Notes under the pieces: model-generated
The model's database searches: none
What the model saw: only the letters and a program-made list of their open reading frames with translations
Told to the model about the DNA's origin: nothing
Shown here: in pieces, positions 46,012 through 55,812 of the stretch
Numbering within the stretch: the first letter of the stretch is position 1
How the letters are laid out: every line of letters starts with the position of its first letter
Translations under genes and position numbers: made by a program
Origin: an uncultured Bacilli bacterium
GTDB taxonomy: Bacteria; Bacillota_I; Bacilli_A; RF39; UBA660
Length of the DNA stretch: 64,000 bases
Assembly: GCA_934096815.1 (NCBI GenBank)
Contig: CAKOMY010000001.1
Location: 186,001-250,000, forward strand
Reading direction: 5' to 3'

Positions 46012-47337
46012 ATGGAAGAGGTTATTAATTATATAAAAAATTTAAATATTAATTCTAAAGTAGTACTTGCTTGTTCATATGGCCCTGATTCAATGTGTTT
46101 ATTGGATATTTTGAAAAAGTTAGATATTAATGTGATAGTTGCTCATGTAAACCACAAGTTAAGAAGTGAATCTGATTTGGAATATGAATTATTAGAAAAA
46201 TATTGTAATGAGAATAATTTAATTTTTGAAGGGTATGTTATTGATGATTATCCTAAAGGCAATATTGAGAATATTGCTAGAATTAAAAGATATAATTTTT
46301 TTGAGAAAATTGTAAGAAAATATGATGCTAATTATTTATTTACAGCACATCATGGTGATGATTTAGTTGAGACTGTACTTATGAGAATTAGTAGAGGTTC
46401 TTCTTTTAAAGGGTATGCCGGATTTAATGTTTTTACCAAAACTGATAAATATAATTTAGTTAGACCTTTAATATTTGTTACTAAAAATGATATTGAAAAA
46501 TATAATAAAATGAATAATATTCCTTATGCAATTGATAAAACTAATTTAGAACTTGTTCATACAAGAAATATTTATAGACATAAGATACTTCCTGAGTTTA
46601 AAGAGATTAATCCAAAAATTCATAAAAAATTCATAAAGTTTAGTAATAATATAATTGATTATTATAATTATGTTGATGAGGAGGTAATTGGTTATAAGAG
46701 TGTACTTTATGATGGAAAGAAATATTTAGATATAAATGAGGTAATTAATTTACCTGAGTTTATAGTTAAATTATTAGTACAAAAAATATTGTTCGAAATA
46801 TATAATGACGATATAAGCAGGATAAATGATAAACATGTTAGATTAGTTATGGATCTAATTTATAGTGGTAAAGCTAATAAAGTGATAAATTTGCCGGAAA
46901 ATAAGGAAGTTTATAAGTTTTATAATAAAATTGAAATTAAAGATAAAGAGAATATTAATAATTATGATTATGAATTAAATAATGAAATTAATTTAGAATT
47001 AGGGAAAATATTTAAAGTGGATTTTACTGATATAGTTAAGAGTAATTATCTTATTAGGCTTAATTTTAAAGATATTAAGCTTCCTATACATGTTAGGAAT
47101 AGGACTAACGGAGATAAAATGGAACTTAAAAATGGAACTAAAAAAGTAGGTGAAATTTTAAGTGAGGCAAAGATTAATAAGCTTGATAGGGACAGATATC
47201 CAATTGTGTGTGATGATGATAATAAAATTTTGTGGATACCTGGTGTTAAAAAGAGTAAATTTGATAGGCAAATTAATGAAGATTATGATATAATAATCAA
47301 GTATATAAAAAAGGAGAGTATTAATGAAAAAAAATAA
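46012..47337 (+). CDS. tilS: tRNA(Ile)-lysidine synthetase TilS
   Basis: TilS adds lysine to cytidine 34 of tRNA-Ile(CAU), changing its codon from AUG to AUA. The 441-residue protein has the N-type ATP pyrophosphatase domain with P-loop SYGPDS (residues 22-27; the usual sequence is SGGxDS, so one glycine is replaced by tyrosine), VAHVNHKLR, TAHHGDDLVETVLMRISRGSS, and TilS substrate-binding and C-terminal domains (RNRTNGDKM, KVGEILSEAKI). The start follows TTGGAGG. It overlaps ftsH by 14 bases; the hpt gene that often lies between them is absent. Confidence 0.95.
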   Translation: MEEVINYIKNLNINSKVVLACSYGPDSMCLLDILKKLDINVIVAHVNHKLRSESDLEYELLEKYCNENNLIFEGYVIDDYPKGNIENIARIKRYNFFEKIVRKYDANYLFTAHHGDDLVETVLMRISRGSSFKGYAGFNVFTKTDKYNLVRPLIFVTKNDIEKYNKMNNIPYAIDKTNLELVHTRNIYRHKILPEFKEINPKIHKKFIKFSNNIIDYYNYVDEEVIGYKSVLYDGKKYLDINEVINLPEFIVKLLVQKILFEIYNDDISRINDKHVRLVMDLIYSGKANKVINLPENKEVYKFYNKIEIKDKENINNYDYELNNEINLELGKIFKVDFTDIVKSNYLIRLNFKDIKLPIHVRNRTNGDKMELKNGTKKVGEILSEAKINKLDRDRYPIVCDDDNKILWIPGVKKSKFDRQINEDYDIIIKYIKKESINEKK

Positions 47338-49237
47338 TAATTATGTTAAACAAAGTATGCCATATTTTGTATTGTTATTAATAATTGTTGGAATTATGTC
47401 ATTCTATGAATTATCACAATATAAAGTTAATGTGTTTACTTATGATCAATTTATTTCTGAATTAGACAAGAAGGATGTTAAAGATTTAGAAATAACTGCT
47501 AAGAGTGGAGCGGGTGTGTATTATATTACTGGTTCGCTTAAAGAATATGGTAGTAAAGAATCATTTAAGGTTAATGCACCATTATCAGATGCTGTTGTTA
47601 ATAAAGTTATGGAGTATGTTGAAAGTGATGGTATTACTCTTATTACTGGTGAAAATCCCGAAAATAATAATGTCCTTGCTGTTATTTTAAATGTTGTTCC
47701 AACTATTATGTTAATTGGAGCTATGTTATGGTTATTTTCTAAATTAGGAAAATCTAATAATAATAGTATGGATTTTGGTAGAAGTAAGGCTAAATTAAGT
47801 GAAGAAGCTAAAGCACATTTTAGTGATGTTGCTGGTTTAACTGAAGAAAAAGAAGAAGTAGCTGAGTTAATTGATTTTTTAAAGAATCCAAAGAAATTTC
47901 AAAGAATGGGTGCTAGAATTCCTAAAGGTGTATTACTTGTAGGGCCTCCGGGAACTGGTAAAACTTTACTTGCTAAAGCTGTTGCGGGTGAGGCTAATGT
48001 GCCATTTTATTATATAAGTGGTTCTGATTTTGTGGAATTATTTGTTGGTGTTGGTGCATCTCGTGTTAGAGATATGTTTAAACAAGCTAAGCAAACAGCT
48101 CCATGTTTAATATTTATTGATGAAATAGATGCAGTTGGTCGTCAAAGAGGTACTGGTTTAGGCGGAGGTCACGATGAAAGAGAACAAACTTTAAATCAGT
48201 TATTAACTGAAATGGATGGATTTGGCGCTAATGAGGGTATTATTATCATAGCTGCTACTAATAGACCTGATGTTTTAGATCCGGCACTTTTAAGACCAGG
48301 AAGATTTGATAGACAGGTTACTGTTAGTTTACCTGATCAAAAGGAAAGACTTGCTATATTAAAAGTTCATGCTAAAAATAAAGTATTTGGTAATGACGTT
48401 AATTTAGAAAATATTTCTAAGAGAACGCCAGGATTTAGTGGAGCAGATTTAGAAAACTTACTTAATGAAGCAGCACTTTTAGCTGTTAGAAGAAATTTAC
48501 CTTCTATTGGTATGGCTGAAATAGATGAAGCATCTGATAGAGTTTTAATGGGACCTGCAAAAGTTTCTAGAAAATATAGTGAAAATGATAAAAAACTCGT
48601 TTCTTATCATGAGGCTGGACATGCTGTTATTGGACTTAAATTAGAACATGCTAATGTGGTTCAAAAAGTTACAATTATTCCAAGAGGATCAGCTGGTGGA
48701 TATAATATGATGATTCCAAGTGAAGAAAAGATTTGTTCAACTAAGACTGATTTATTAGAAGAAATTACTGGATTACTTGGTGGTAGAACTGCTGAAGAAT
48801 TAGTTTTTGGTGAAGTTACTACTGGAGCACATAATGACTTTGAAAAGGCTACTAAAATTGCTAGAGCAATGGTTACTGAATATGGTATGAGTGATTTAGG
48901 ACCATTACAGTTTGAACAACAAGAAGGTAGTGTATTCTTAGGTAGAGATTATAATAAATCACATAATTTCTCTAATGAAGTTGCTAATGAGATTGATATG
49001 GAAATGCGTAAAATTATAGATGAATGTCATGCAAAAGCAACTAAAATAATTAAAGAAAATATGGATTTATTAAAACTAATTGCAGAAAGTTTATTAGAAC
49101 AAGAAACTTTAACAAAAGAGGAAATAGATTATTTAGTTGCTAATGGTCATTTACCAAAAGATGATCAAGAAGTTGTAGAAACAAAAGAAGATAAAATAAC
49201 TAAAACTAAAAAGAAAAAGGACAAAACTGAAAAGTAA
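47324..49237 (+). CDS. ftsH: ATP-dependent zinc metalloprotease FtsH
   Basis: FtsH is a membrane-anchored AAA+ protease that removes damaged or regulatory proteins. The 637-residue protein has two N-terminal membrane helices (about residues 8-27 and 119-139) around a small external domain. It then has the AAA module (Walker A GPPGTGKT, Walker [12 protein letters not shown], second region of homology RPGRFDRQV) and the zinc site HEAGH with distal Asp in HNDFEKAT. A lysine-rich tail ends the protein. It is translationally coupled to tilS and ends at a terminator before parA. Confidence 0.98.
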   Translation: MKKNNNYVKQSMPYFVLLLIIVGIMSFYELSQYKVNVFTYDQFISELDKKDVKDLEITAKSGAGVYYITGSLKEYGSKESFKVNAPLSDAVVNKVMEYVESDGITLITGENPENNNVLAVILNVVPTIMLIGAMLWLFSKLGKSNNNSMDFGRSKAKLSEEAKAHFSDVAGLTEEKEEVAELIDFLKNPKKFQRMGARIPKGVLLVGPPGTGKTLLAKAVAGEANVPFYYISGSDFVELFVGVGASRVRDMFKQAKQTAPCLIFIDEIDAVGRQRGTGLGGGHDEREQTLNQLLTEMDGFGANEGIIIIAATNRPDVLDPALLRPGRFDRQVTVSLPDQKERLAILKVHAKNKVFGNDVNLENISKRTPGFSGADLENLLNEAALLAVRRNLPSIGMAEIDEASDRVLMGPAKVSRKYSENDKKLVSYHEAGHAVIGLKLEHANVVQKVTIIPRGSAGGYNMMIPSEEKICSTKTDLLEEITGLLGGRTAEELVFGEVTTGAHNDFEKATKIARAMVTEYGMSDLGPLQFEQQEGSVFLGRDYNKSHNFSNEVANEIDMEMRKIIDECHAKATKIIKENMDLLKLIAESLLEQETLTKEEIDYLVANGHLPKDDQEVVETKEDKITKTKKKKDKTEK

Positions 49238-49269
49238 TGTTCTTTTTTTGTTTTAAGAACAGTTTTTTT
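49238..49269 (+). terminator. Rho-independent terminator after ftsH
   Basis: TGTTCTT (49238-49244) pairs with AAGAACA (49255-49261), followed by seven T. Confidence 0.7.
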
Positions 49270-49324
49270 ACACAAGTTTGTTTATATATGATAAAATAAA
49301 AAGTGATAGAAAAAGAGTGGTAAT

Positions 49325-50110
49325 ATGACAAAAGTTATTTCATTAGTTAATCAAAAGGGTGGTGTTGGTAAAACTACTACTAGTATTAATTTAGCTGCTT
49401 CATTAGGAAAATTGGGCAAAAAAACATTAATTATTGATTTAGATCCGCAAGGTAATACGACTACTGGGTTAGGTGTAAATAAGGGCGAAATTAAGGCTAG
49501 TATTTATGATGTTCTTAATGGTGATAGTCCAATTAGAAAGGCAATTAAGAAAACAAGTTTTGACTTGCTTTCTATTATTCCAGCTACTATAAATTTAGCC
49601 GGTATTGACTATGAATTATTAGAAAAAGGACATAATGATTCTGAATTTAAAAAGAATGAACAACTTAGAAATGCACTTAGTGAAGTTAAAGATAATTATG
49701 ATTATATAATAATTGATTGTCCACCTTCTTTAGGTGTTTTGACAACTAATGCTTTAGTTGCAAGTGATTCTGTTATTATTCCCGTTCAATGTGAATTTTT
49801 TGCGCTTGAAGGAATTAGTCAGTTATTAAATACAATTATTATGACACAAACAAGGTTAAATCCAAATTTGAAAATTGAGGGTGTTCTTTTAACACTTTTA
49901 GATTCAAGAACTAATTTAGGATATGAGGTAGTTGAAGAGGTTAGAAAATATTTTAAAGATAAAACTTTTAATACTATAATACCTAGATTAATTAGATTAG
50001 TTGAGGCACCAAGTCATGGAATGCCTATTAATGAATATGAACCTAATAGTAGGGCAGCACTTGCATATATGAATTTAGCTAAGGAGGTAATTGAAAGAGA
50101 TGGAGAATAA
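49325..50110 (+). CDS. parA: Chromosome-partitioning ATPase ParA/Soj
   Basis: ParA is a DNA-binding ATPase that segregates chromosomal origins with ParB and influences DnaA. The 261-residue protein has the deviant Walker A KGGVGKTT (residues 11-18), IIDLDPQGNTTTGLG, YDYIIIDCPPSLG and a short N-terminus typical of the chromosomal Soj class. A possible extended -10 (TGATAAAAT) lies upstream. The ribosome site of parB is inside its end, and the two genes overlap, as in most Firmicutes. Confidence 0.95.
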   Translation: MTKVISLVNQKGGVGKTTTSINLAASLGKLGKKTLIIDLDPQGNTTTGLGVNKGEIKASIYDVLNGDSPIRKAIKKTSFDLLSIIPATINLAGIDYELLEKGHNDSEFKKNEQLRNALSEVKDNYDYIIIDCPPSLGVLTTNALVASDSVIIPVQCEFFALEGISQLLNTIIMTQTRLNPNLKIEGVLLTLLDSRTNLGYEVVEEVRKYFKDKTFNTIIPRLIRLVEAPSHGMPINEYEPNSRAALAYMNLAKEVIERDGE

Positions 50111-50993
50111 AAGAAGAGCCTTAGGTAAGGGATTAGAGCAATTATTTGGCAGTGAAAATGTTGATATTGATGCATTTGAACAAAATATAGTTGATAATGC
50201 GAATAATAATAACGAGATTAAGCAAATTAATTTATCAGAAATTAGAAGTAATCCATATCAGCCTAGAACATATTTTAATGAAGATGCTTTAAATGAACTT
50301 GCTGAGTCAATTAAAATACATGGTGTTGTAGAACCGATTATTGTTAAAAAAAGTATTAAAGGTTATGAATTAGTAGCTGGTGAAAGAAGAACAAAAGCAA
50401 GTAGAATTGCAGGTTTGGAAACTATTCCAGCTGTTGTCAAGGATTTCACTGATCAAGAAATGATGGATATTGCTATTTTAGAAAATATTCAAAGAGAAGA
50501 TTTATCTCCTTTGGAACTTGCTGAGGGGTTTAAGAAATATATTGAAACTACTGGAATGAGTCAAGATGAAGTTGCTAAAAAATTTGGTAAGAGTCGTTCT
50601 TATATTACTAATGCATTAGGACTTTTAAATTTACCTACTCCGGTTAAAGAAAAAATCAATAATAAAGAGATAAGTGCTTCACATGCAAGAGTTTTATCTA
50701 AGTTTGATGATGAAAACGTAATTAATGAACTTGCTGATAAGGTTGCTAAGGAAAAAATTTCGGTTAGAGAATTAGAACTTATTAGTAGTACTGATGAATC
50801 TATTCCAAAGAGAAAACCTATTACGAGACAAAGTATTAAAATAAATAAATATGGTGTTTATGAAAATGCTTTAAAGGAAAAGCTAGGATTAAGAGTTAGT
50901 GTACTAGATAGTAAGATTGTAATTCCATTTAACACAGAAGAAGATTTAAATAGAATATTTGAATTATTAAATATAGATTTGGATGAAAATTAA
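50100..50993 (+). CDS. parB: Chromosome-partitioning protein ParB/Spo0J
   Basis: ParB binds parS sites and spreads as a CTP-dependent clamp. The 297-residue protein begins with the conserved RRALGKGLEQLFG. The N-terminal ParB domain follows, with NPYQPRTYF and the CTP-site GERRTKASR, then the central helix-turn-helix (MSQDEVAKKFGKSRSYITN) and a C-terminal dimer domain. The ATG at 50100 gives an 11-base overlap with parA; a TTG at 50091 lies too close to AAGGAGG. I noticed no parS-like TGTTNCACGTGAAACA in the window. Confidence 0.95.
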   Translation: MENKRRALGKGLEQLFGSENVDIDAFEQNIVDNANNNNEIKQINLSEIRSNPYQPRTYFNEDALNELAESIKIHGVVEPIIVKKSIKGYELVAGERRTKASRIAGLETIPAVVKDFTDQEMMDIAILENIQREDLSPLELAEGFKKYIETTGMSQDEVAKKFGKSRSYITNALGLLNLPTPVKEKINNKEISASHARVLSKFDDENVINELADKVAKEKISVRELELISSTDESIPKRKPITRQSIKINKYGVYENALKEKLGLRVSVLDSKIVIPFNTEEDLNRIFELLNIDLDEN

Positions 50994-51187
50994 TGAAATA
51001 TAAAGTTAATGATTTAGTTATTATGAAGAAAGACCATGCTTGTGGAACAAATTTGTGGAAGATAACAAGAACGGGTGTGGATATAAAAATTAAATGTGTT
51101 AATTGTAATCATGAGATAATGATGGATAGACTGGAGTTTGAAAAAAAATTAAGGAGAATTATTAATGAAGAGGATAAAAAAGATTAA
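50993..51187 (+). CDS. DUF951 family protein
   Basis: The 64-residue protein matches the DUF951 (YyzM-like) pattern: VNDLVIMKKDHACGTNLWKITRTGVDIKIKC, then CNH and a conserved MDRLEFE. Cysteines in CVNC suggest a metal-binding strand. Genes of this family sit next to parB and ychF in Bacilli, and this one overlaps the parB stop by one base (TAATG). Its function is unknown. It overlaps the AbgT-like gene by 23 bases, so all four genes from parA are probably one operon. Confidence 0.9.
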   Translation: MKYKVNDLVIMKKDHACGTNLWKITRTGVDIKIKCVNCNHEIMMDRLEFEKKLRRIINEEDKKD

Positions 51188-52697
51188 AGGTAAATTAGCG
51201 TTACATCCAATAATTTCATTTTGTATTTTAATGTTTATAATAGTTGTTTTAAGTGGTGTGCTTAATTTATTTAATGTAACTACTACTTATAATAGAATTA
51301 CTAATAATGGAACTTATGTTAGAGAATTAGTATCAAGTGAAAATTTATTTAGTTTACATGGATTAAAAGTTATATTTAGTAACGCAGTGTCAAATTTTGC
51401 GTCATTTACTCCGCTATCTATGCTTATTATTACTTTGATGGGTATTGGAGTAATGGATAAAACGGGATTTTTAGATTCACTCTTTTATATATTAACGAGA
51501 AATACAAATAAAAAAATTGTTACTTTTGTGTTATCGCTTGTTTGCATACTTTCTTCAATTGCTGGAGATTTGGGATATATTATTATGATTCCTTTAGCAG
51601 CATTATTATTTAAGTATGGTAAGAGGCATCCTAAAGCAGGAATTATTTGTGCTTTTGCTTCAATTGCGTGTGGAAGTGGCATTAATATTTTTATGAGTAG
51701 TATCGATACTGCAGTAATTGCTTATACTAATCAGGCAGCTTCATTATTAACTAAAGATTATAGTATGGGAGTATTTTCTCTTATATTTGTAATGATTATT
51801 GCGTCAATTTTACTAGCTTTAATCATTTCTAGTGTTACTGAGAAGATCATTGTTCCAAGGCTGGGACATTATGAACTTATGGACGAGACAGAAGATTATT
51901 TAACCAAAAAAGAAAAAAGAGGATTATTAATTTCATTATTTTTTGGAGTTATTTATATAATAATTATTATTTATAATATTATTCCTTATGCTCCACTTGG
52001 CGGTAATTTCTTAGATTATAGTCAAAAGTATTATATTGATAAATTATTTGGTTACAATAGTTTCTTTAGTCAGGGATACGTATTTGTAATTGTAATATTA
52101 TTCTTTATTTTAGGTTTTGTTTATGGATTTGCAACTAAAAAAATAAAAACTGCTAAAGAAGTATTTGACTCTTTAAGTTATAGTTTAGATAAAATAGGAA
52201 ATGTTTTAGTATTTATTTTCTTTGCTTCTAGTTTAATATTTATTTTTAAATCAAGTAATATTGGTAATTTAGTTGTAAGTTATTTTGCAAACCTTATAAA
52301 TAGTGGTAATTTAAGTGGTATTGTACTTGTTGCTATAACATTTATATTTAGTGCTTTATCAACATTATTTTTACCTAGCACCTTAAGCAAATGGGCTATT
52401 CTTAGTCCAACGGTGGTTCCAGCATTTATGAATGAGGGCCTTAGTCCTGAGCTTGCAACATTGGTATTTAGAGCTGGAGAATGTGTTACGTATGGTTTAA
52501 CTCCGATAATGGCTTATTTCATTATTTATTTAGCATTTATGGAACTATATAGCGTAAATGAGGAAGAGGGTTTATTTGGAAATATTAAATATTTGTTACC
52601 TTATTCTCTTTGTACACTTATTATGTGGTTAGTTATTATTTTACTTTTATATATAACAGGTATTCCATTTGGAATTGGCGGTTATGTTGGATTATAG
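51165..52697 (+). CDS. AbgT-family transporter
   Basis: The 510-residue polytopic membrane protein belongs to the AbgT family, which exports sulfonamides or imports p-aminobenzoyl-glutamate in characterised members. Evidence is the N-terminal HPIISFCILMFIIVVLS followed by a large loop, PLSMLIITLMGIGVMDKTG, SSIAGDLGYIIMIPLAALLFK and the late LPSTLSKWAILSPTVVPAFM and RAGECVTYGLTPIMAYF. About twelve helices are visible. AAGGAG precedes the start, which lies inside the DUF951 gene. Its link to partition genes is probably positional only. It ends at a short terminator. Confidence 0.92.
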   Translation: MKRIKKIKGKLALHPIISFCILMFIIVVLSGVLNLFNVTTTYNRITNNGTYVRELVSSENLFSLHGLKVIFSNAVSNFASFTPLSMLIITLMGIGVMDKTGFLDSLFYILTRNTNKKIVTFVLSLVCILSSIAGDLGYIIMIPLAALLFKYGKRHPKAGIICAFASIACGSGINIFMSSIDTAVIAYTNQAASLLTKDYSMGVFSLIFVMIIASILLALIISSVTEKIIVPRLGHYELMDETEDYLTKKEKRGLLISLFFGVIYIIIIIYNIIPYAPLGGNFLDYSQKYYIDKLFGYNSFFSQGYVFVIVILFFILGFVYGFATKKIKTAKEVFDSLSYSLDKIGNVLVFIFFASSLIFIFKSSNIGNLVVSYFANLINSGNLSGIVLVAITFIFSALSTLFLPSTLSKWAILSPTVVPAFMNEGLSPELATLVFRAGECVTYGLTPIMAYFIIYLAFMELYSVNEEEGLFGNIKYLLPYSLCTLIMWLVIILLLYITGIPFGIGGYVGL

Positions 52698-52716
52698 AAC
52701 TTTAATAGTTCTTTTT
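52696..52716 (+). terminator. Rho-independent terminator after the AbgT-like gene
   Basis: AGAACT (52696-52701) pairs with AGTTCT (52707-52712), followed by T residues. It separates the housekeeping genes from the type VII locus. Confidence 0.7.
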
Positions 52717-52826
52717 CTTTACAACTAATTTACGGTAAAAATAAAATTATTGTTTATTGTTTTTGGGTATTTTATTATAATAGATATTGTAAAGGTAATA
52801 TAATAAGGTATTGTGGAGGTGATGTT

Positions 52827-53654
52827 TTGACGACTAACGTAAAAGTTACTACTGATGATTTATTCAGTGGCAGTGAATATGTAAATACGGCTTTTTCTGA
52901 GAATGAAGGATATTATAAAAGTGTTGCTTCATTATCTGATGGTGAATGTTATGTAGTGTTAAAATGTTTAGCATCTTCTTTAAATACTGTTTCTACAAAT
53001 ATTCATAATGGTAATAATATATTACCTGGAGTGTTAGAAAATAATTTGGTTAGAAGTTTAATTAAACAATATGTTCAAAGAATACAATCTGGTGGTGACT
53101 CTTATTCAACAAATGACTTAATTAAAAATAATTTTTATAATGATGTTGTAAAAACTTATGGAATACAGGCTAATGTAAAAATTACACCAAATCTGTTACA
53201 TTATGCTGGAAGTCATGGCTATCCTTTAATTGGAGAAAATGTCAGTGACTATAATTTACAGTTTGCAGTTGGAGAGAATCCTTCAATTGGTCAAGAGTAT
53301 AATTTTTATAAATGGGGAACAGTTATGGTTGATGAAAAAACAAGCTCTTATTCACAAACTCAATTTGCTTCAACAGGGTCTTATCAAAGAAAATATTCAT
53401 ATTATCCTGATAGTCAATCATATCATTTTAGAACTAATGAGTGGTATGCATGTGATGATGGCTTTTATAGAGATGCTGATGGTTACATAGTTTGTGCTGA
53501 TAAATATAATATGGGATATAATGAAGATGGTACTCGTAGATGGGTTGGACAAATAACTAGTGGAGATGCAATTATTGTAGATACACCATTTGGTCCTGCA
53601 AAAGTTTACGATTGGTGTGAAGAAGGAAATATAGATATTTATGTTCATAGATAG
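52827..53654 (+). CDS. Putative type VII secretion substrate with C-terminal beta-barrel-like domain (copy 1)
   Basis: The 275-residue protein starts at TTG 52827 behind a strong GGAGGTGA. It has no signal peptide or membrane helix. Residues about 1-60 may be a short helical targeting part. Residues from about 75 to the end match the protein at 54198: NFYNDVVKTYG, KITPNLLHYAGSHGYPL, YNFYKWG, ADKYNMGYNEDG, RWVGQITSGDAIIVDTPFG and EGNIDIYV. The last 70 residues resemble a double-psi barrel/3D-type domain by pattern (DTPFG...KVYD...GNIDIY), which is tentative. Its place at the head of an Ess-like locus suggests it is exported. A TATAAT at 52776-52781 may be the -10. Confidence 0.75.
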   Translation: MTTNVKVTTDDLFSGSEYVNTAFSENEGYYKSVASLSDGECYVVLKCLASSLNTVSTNIHNGNNILPGVLENNLVRSLIKQYVQRIQSGGDSYSTNDLIKNNFYNDVVKTYGIQANVKITPNLLHYAGSHGYPLIGENVSDYNLQFAVGENPSIGQEYNFYKWGTVMVDEKTSSYSQTQFASTGSYQRKYSYYPDSQSYHFRTNEWYACDDGFYRDADGYIVCADKYNMGYNEDGTRRWVGQITSGDAIIVDTPFGPAKVYDWCEEGNIDIYVHR

Positions 53655-53670
53655 AATGGAGAAATAGAAA

Positions 53671-54189
53671 ATGGTAGGAAAGTATGAAAATATATTTGAA
53701 AATATTGATACAGGTGGCATAAGTAGTGCCATAAATAATTTTATAAAATCTTTAAATGATGTTAATTATGAGTCATCTGGATGTTTTATGATGGCCACTA
53801 ATGCAAAATATGACAGCACTTTTAATGAAGGAGTAGATTATTTAAAAAATACTGATATTCAAGGAATGATTGATATATGTGAAAAATGTATGAGTTCTGT
53901 AGTTCAAAAAATAATTGAATTCAATGAATATTATAAGGGAACATATCTTGACATATATCAAAAGTATGTTGATGCATATAACACTTTGCAAGATACTCCT
54001 GAAAAGATAAAAAAAACAACACATGGTACTGATGAAGCTGGAAATCCGTATGAAAAAACTGAATATGTCGATAATCCTGATTATGCAAAAGCTAAAGATG
54101 CGCTTGATAGTGCTGAAAAAGCTTTGAAAACTGCCAATGAATATTTAGAAAAACAGGAAAATATGATACAAAGCGTAACTTTTAGTTAG
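53671..54189 (+). CDS. Helical type VII-associated protein (candidate partner/chaperone)
   Basis: The 172-residue protein has no signal peptide or membrane segment and is predicted helical throughout, with long amphipathic stretches (residues about 10-35, 55-110 and 135-168) resembling a helical hairpin. It lacks a clear WXG. The position between the two paralogous putative substrates, 16 bases after one and 8 before the other, suggests a small partner like the helical LXG-associated (Lap) proteins of other type VIIb loci, but no sequence family is recognised. The start follows a GGAGA-type site. Confidence 0.7.
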   Translation: MVGKYENIFENIDTGGISSAINNFIKSLNDVNYESSGCFMMATNAKYDSTFNEGVDYLKNTDIQGMIDICEKCMSSVVQKIIEFNEYYKGTYLDIYQKYVDAYNTLQDTPEKIKKTTHGTDEAGNPYEKTEYVDNPDYAKAKDALDSAEKALKTANEYLEKQENMIQSVTFS

Positions 54190-54197
54190 GAAATTGT

Positions 54198-55349
54198 ATG
54201 GCAAATGTTAGTATTGAAACTGATATGTTACAATTGGGATCGAAACATATTTTAGATTATAGCGATGATTTGCAAAATTCTTGTAATAATATAAATAGTC
54301 TTACGTTTGATGAATGTAAATCATTAATATCGTTTAAAGATGCATTAAATAATAAATTTACTAGTTTTTCTGAACATTCATTGTTAGAATCAAGTAAGCT
54401 TAAAGAATGTTTAGATAATTTAAATAATATAGAAGATTTAATTGGAAATAATTTTGGAAGTGAATCTTTAGAGTTAGGTGAATTTGAATTCTCTACTACT
54501 GATTTATTAAATAATGAAATGTCAGGTATTATTTTAAACAATCTTGCTTACTCAAGCCTCGATGCGAATATGATAAATTTATCTTTATTATCTTTAGGTG
54601 ATGCAAGTGAATTATTTAATACTCTTCCTAACACTCTTTTAACTGTTGCTTTAAATATTGAAGGTGGTAAGAATTTTTATAGTGATGTCAATAATGATTA
54701 TAATGTTAAGACAGTAGTAAATAATTACATTCAAAAAATAACTTATAAAGATAATACTGGTAATATAAATTATGATACAAGTGATCTTACTAGGAATGAT
54801 TATTATAATTCATTGTTAAAAGAGTATGGTGAATTAAATAATATAGAGATAACACCTAATATGCTTAAATATGCTGGTAGAGACGGATATCCTTTGTTAA
54901 GAGAAAGTATTCAAGATTATGATTTAAAGTTCAAGTATGTTGCTGGAACCGAAACTCCAACAGAAAAAGGTGAACAATATAATTTTTATAATGGTGGAAT
55001 CGTAATAGGAAAAGATAAGAAAAATACTTATTCGGATGATGTTTGTAATTTTTTTGAATCAGAATATGGTTCGAGAGATAGACGATATTCATTTTATCCA
55101 AACACGCCAGAAACGAGGCATATGAATGTTGACCAGTGGTATTTATGTGATGATAAAATGTATAGAGATAAAGATGGTTACATAGTTTGTGCTGATCAAT
55201 TTAATATGGGATACAACGAAGATGGTAGTAAAAGATGGGTTGGTCAAATAACAAGTGATAATGCAATAGTTGTCGACACTCCTTTTGGACTAGGGAAAGT
55301 TTATGATTCTTGCGCTGAAGGGAATATTGATATATATATGAAATACTAG
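54198..55349 (+). CDS. Putative type VII secretion substrate with C-terminal beta-barrel-like domain (copy 2)
   Basis: The 383-residue protein has a helical N-terminal region of about 150 residues. It begins ETDMLQLGSKHILDYSDDLQ, a layout similar to WXG/LXG targeting domains. The rest is paralogous to the protein at 52827: DYYNSLLKEYG, ITPNMLKYAGRDGYPL, YNFYNGGIVIG, ADQFNMGYNEDG, RWVGQITSDNAIVVDTPFG and EGNIDIYM. No signal peptide is present. The shared domain may be a cell-wall-acting barrel domain, but the catalytic residues cannot be named. Tandem duplication followed by N-terminal divergence explains the pair. It starts 8 bases after the helical partner gene. Confidence 0.78.
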   Translation: MANVSIETDMLQLGSKHILDYSDDLQNSCNNINSLTFDECKSLISFKDALNNKFTSFSEHSLLESSKLKECLDNLNNIEDLIGNNFGSESLELGEFEFSTTDLLNNEMSGIILNNLAYSSLDANMINLSLLSLGDASELFNTLPNTLLTVALNIEGGKNFYSDVNNDYNVKTVVNNYIQKITYKDNTGNINYDTSDLTRNDYYNSLLKEYGELNNIEITPNMLKYAGRDGYPLLRESIQDYDLKFKYVAGTETPTEKGEQYNFYNGGIVIGKDKKNTYSDDVCNFFESEYGSRDRRYSFYPNTPETRHMNVDQWYLCDDKMYRDKDGYIVCADQFNMGYNEDGSKRWVGQITSDNAIVVDTPFGLGKVYDSCAEGNIDIYMKY

Positions 55350-55359
55350 GTGATGTTTT

Positions 55360-55710
55360 ATGAACAATATAAAATTAGATTATGATGGCTTAAATAATGA
55401 TATTTTATTACTTACGAAAAATGTAAAGATTATTTGTGATTCATTAGATAAGATAAATTTACTTGATAAAATTATACCACCTACATGGAGAAGTTATGCA
55501 GCTTTCAAAGCATCTTCTATTGTTAAAGATCAAGTTTTAATACCAATTGAAGATATTAAATCAAAATTGGTATTATGCATAAGTTCGCTAGTAAATGTTT
55601 CTAATAGTTTTGATAATTTAGAAAGTATAATAGGAAGTGAATTAAATAATTGGTATAATGAAAATTTAAAAATAATTAATAATAATGTCATAAACGATAA
55701 TAAGTTGTAA
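55360..55710 (+). CDS. WXG100-like protein, short paralogue of the C39-peptidase targeting domain
   Basis: The 116-residue helical protein is closely related to the first 110 residues of the protein at 57082. Shared blocks are TTNVKAICDSLDKIN-like ICDSLDKIN, a turn PTWRSYA in place of the WXG turn (PSSWQS in the other), and the end NSFDNLESIIG. It is therefore a WXG100-like targeting module without a toxin or enzyme part. It may be a partner for secretion or a truncated duplicate. It starts 10 bases after the preceding gene and ends the first sub-operon. A 102-base gap follows. Confidence 0.75.
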   Translation: MNNIKLDYDGLNNDILLLTKNVKIICDSLDKINLLDKIIPPTWRSYAAFKASSIVKDQVLIPIEDIKSKLVLCISSLVNVSNSFDNLESIIGSELNNWYNENLKIINNNVINDNKL

Positions 55711-55812
55711 TATTTACACTTAATTTACAATAATTTTTATAAAAAGTTTATTTATTTTAAGTAATAGTGTAAAATAATAATTGATATACAATATATGTGG
55801 ATGTGAGGTATC

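Noticed and set aside
49325..50993. parS site near parAB
   Set aside because: I looked for TGTTNCACGTGAAACA-like sequence; CACGTG occurs at a few places inside genes but without the flanks. Not called.
52827..53654. LXG polymorphic toxin with immunity gene
   Set aside because: No LXG motif, and the neighbouring small genes look like helical secretion partners rather than immunity proteins.
53418..53732. Minus-strand ORF across the junction of two type VII genes
   Set aside because: Opposite two genes with good ribosome sites; low-complexity hydrophobic translation.
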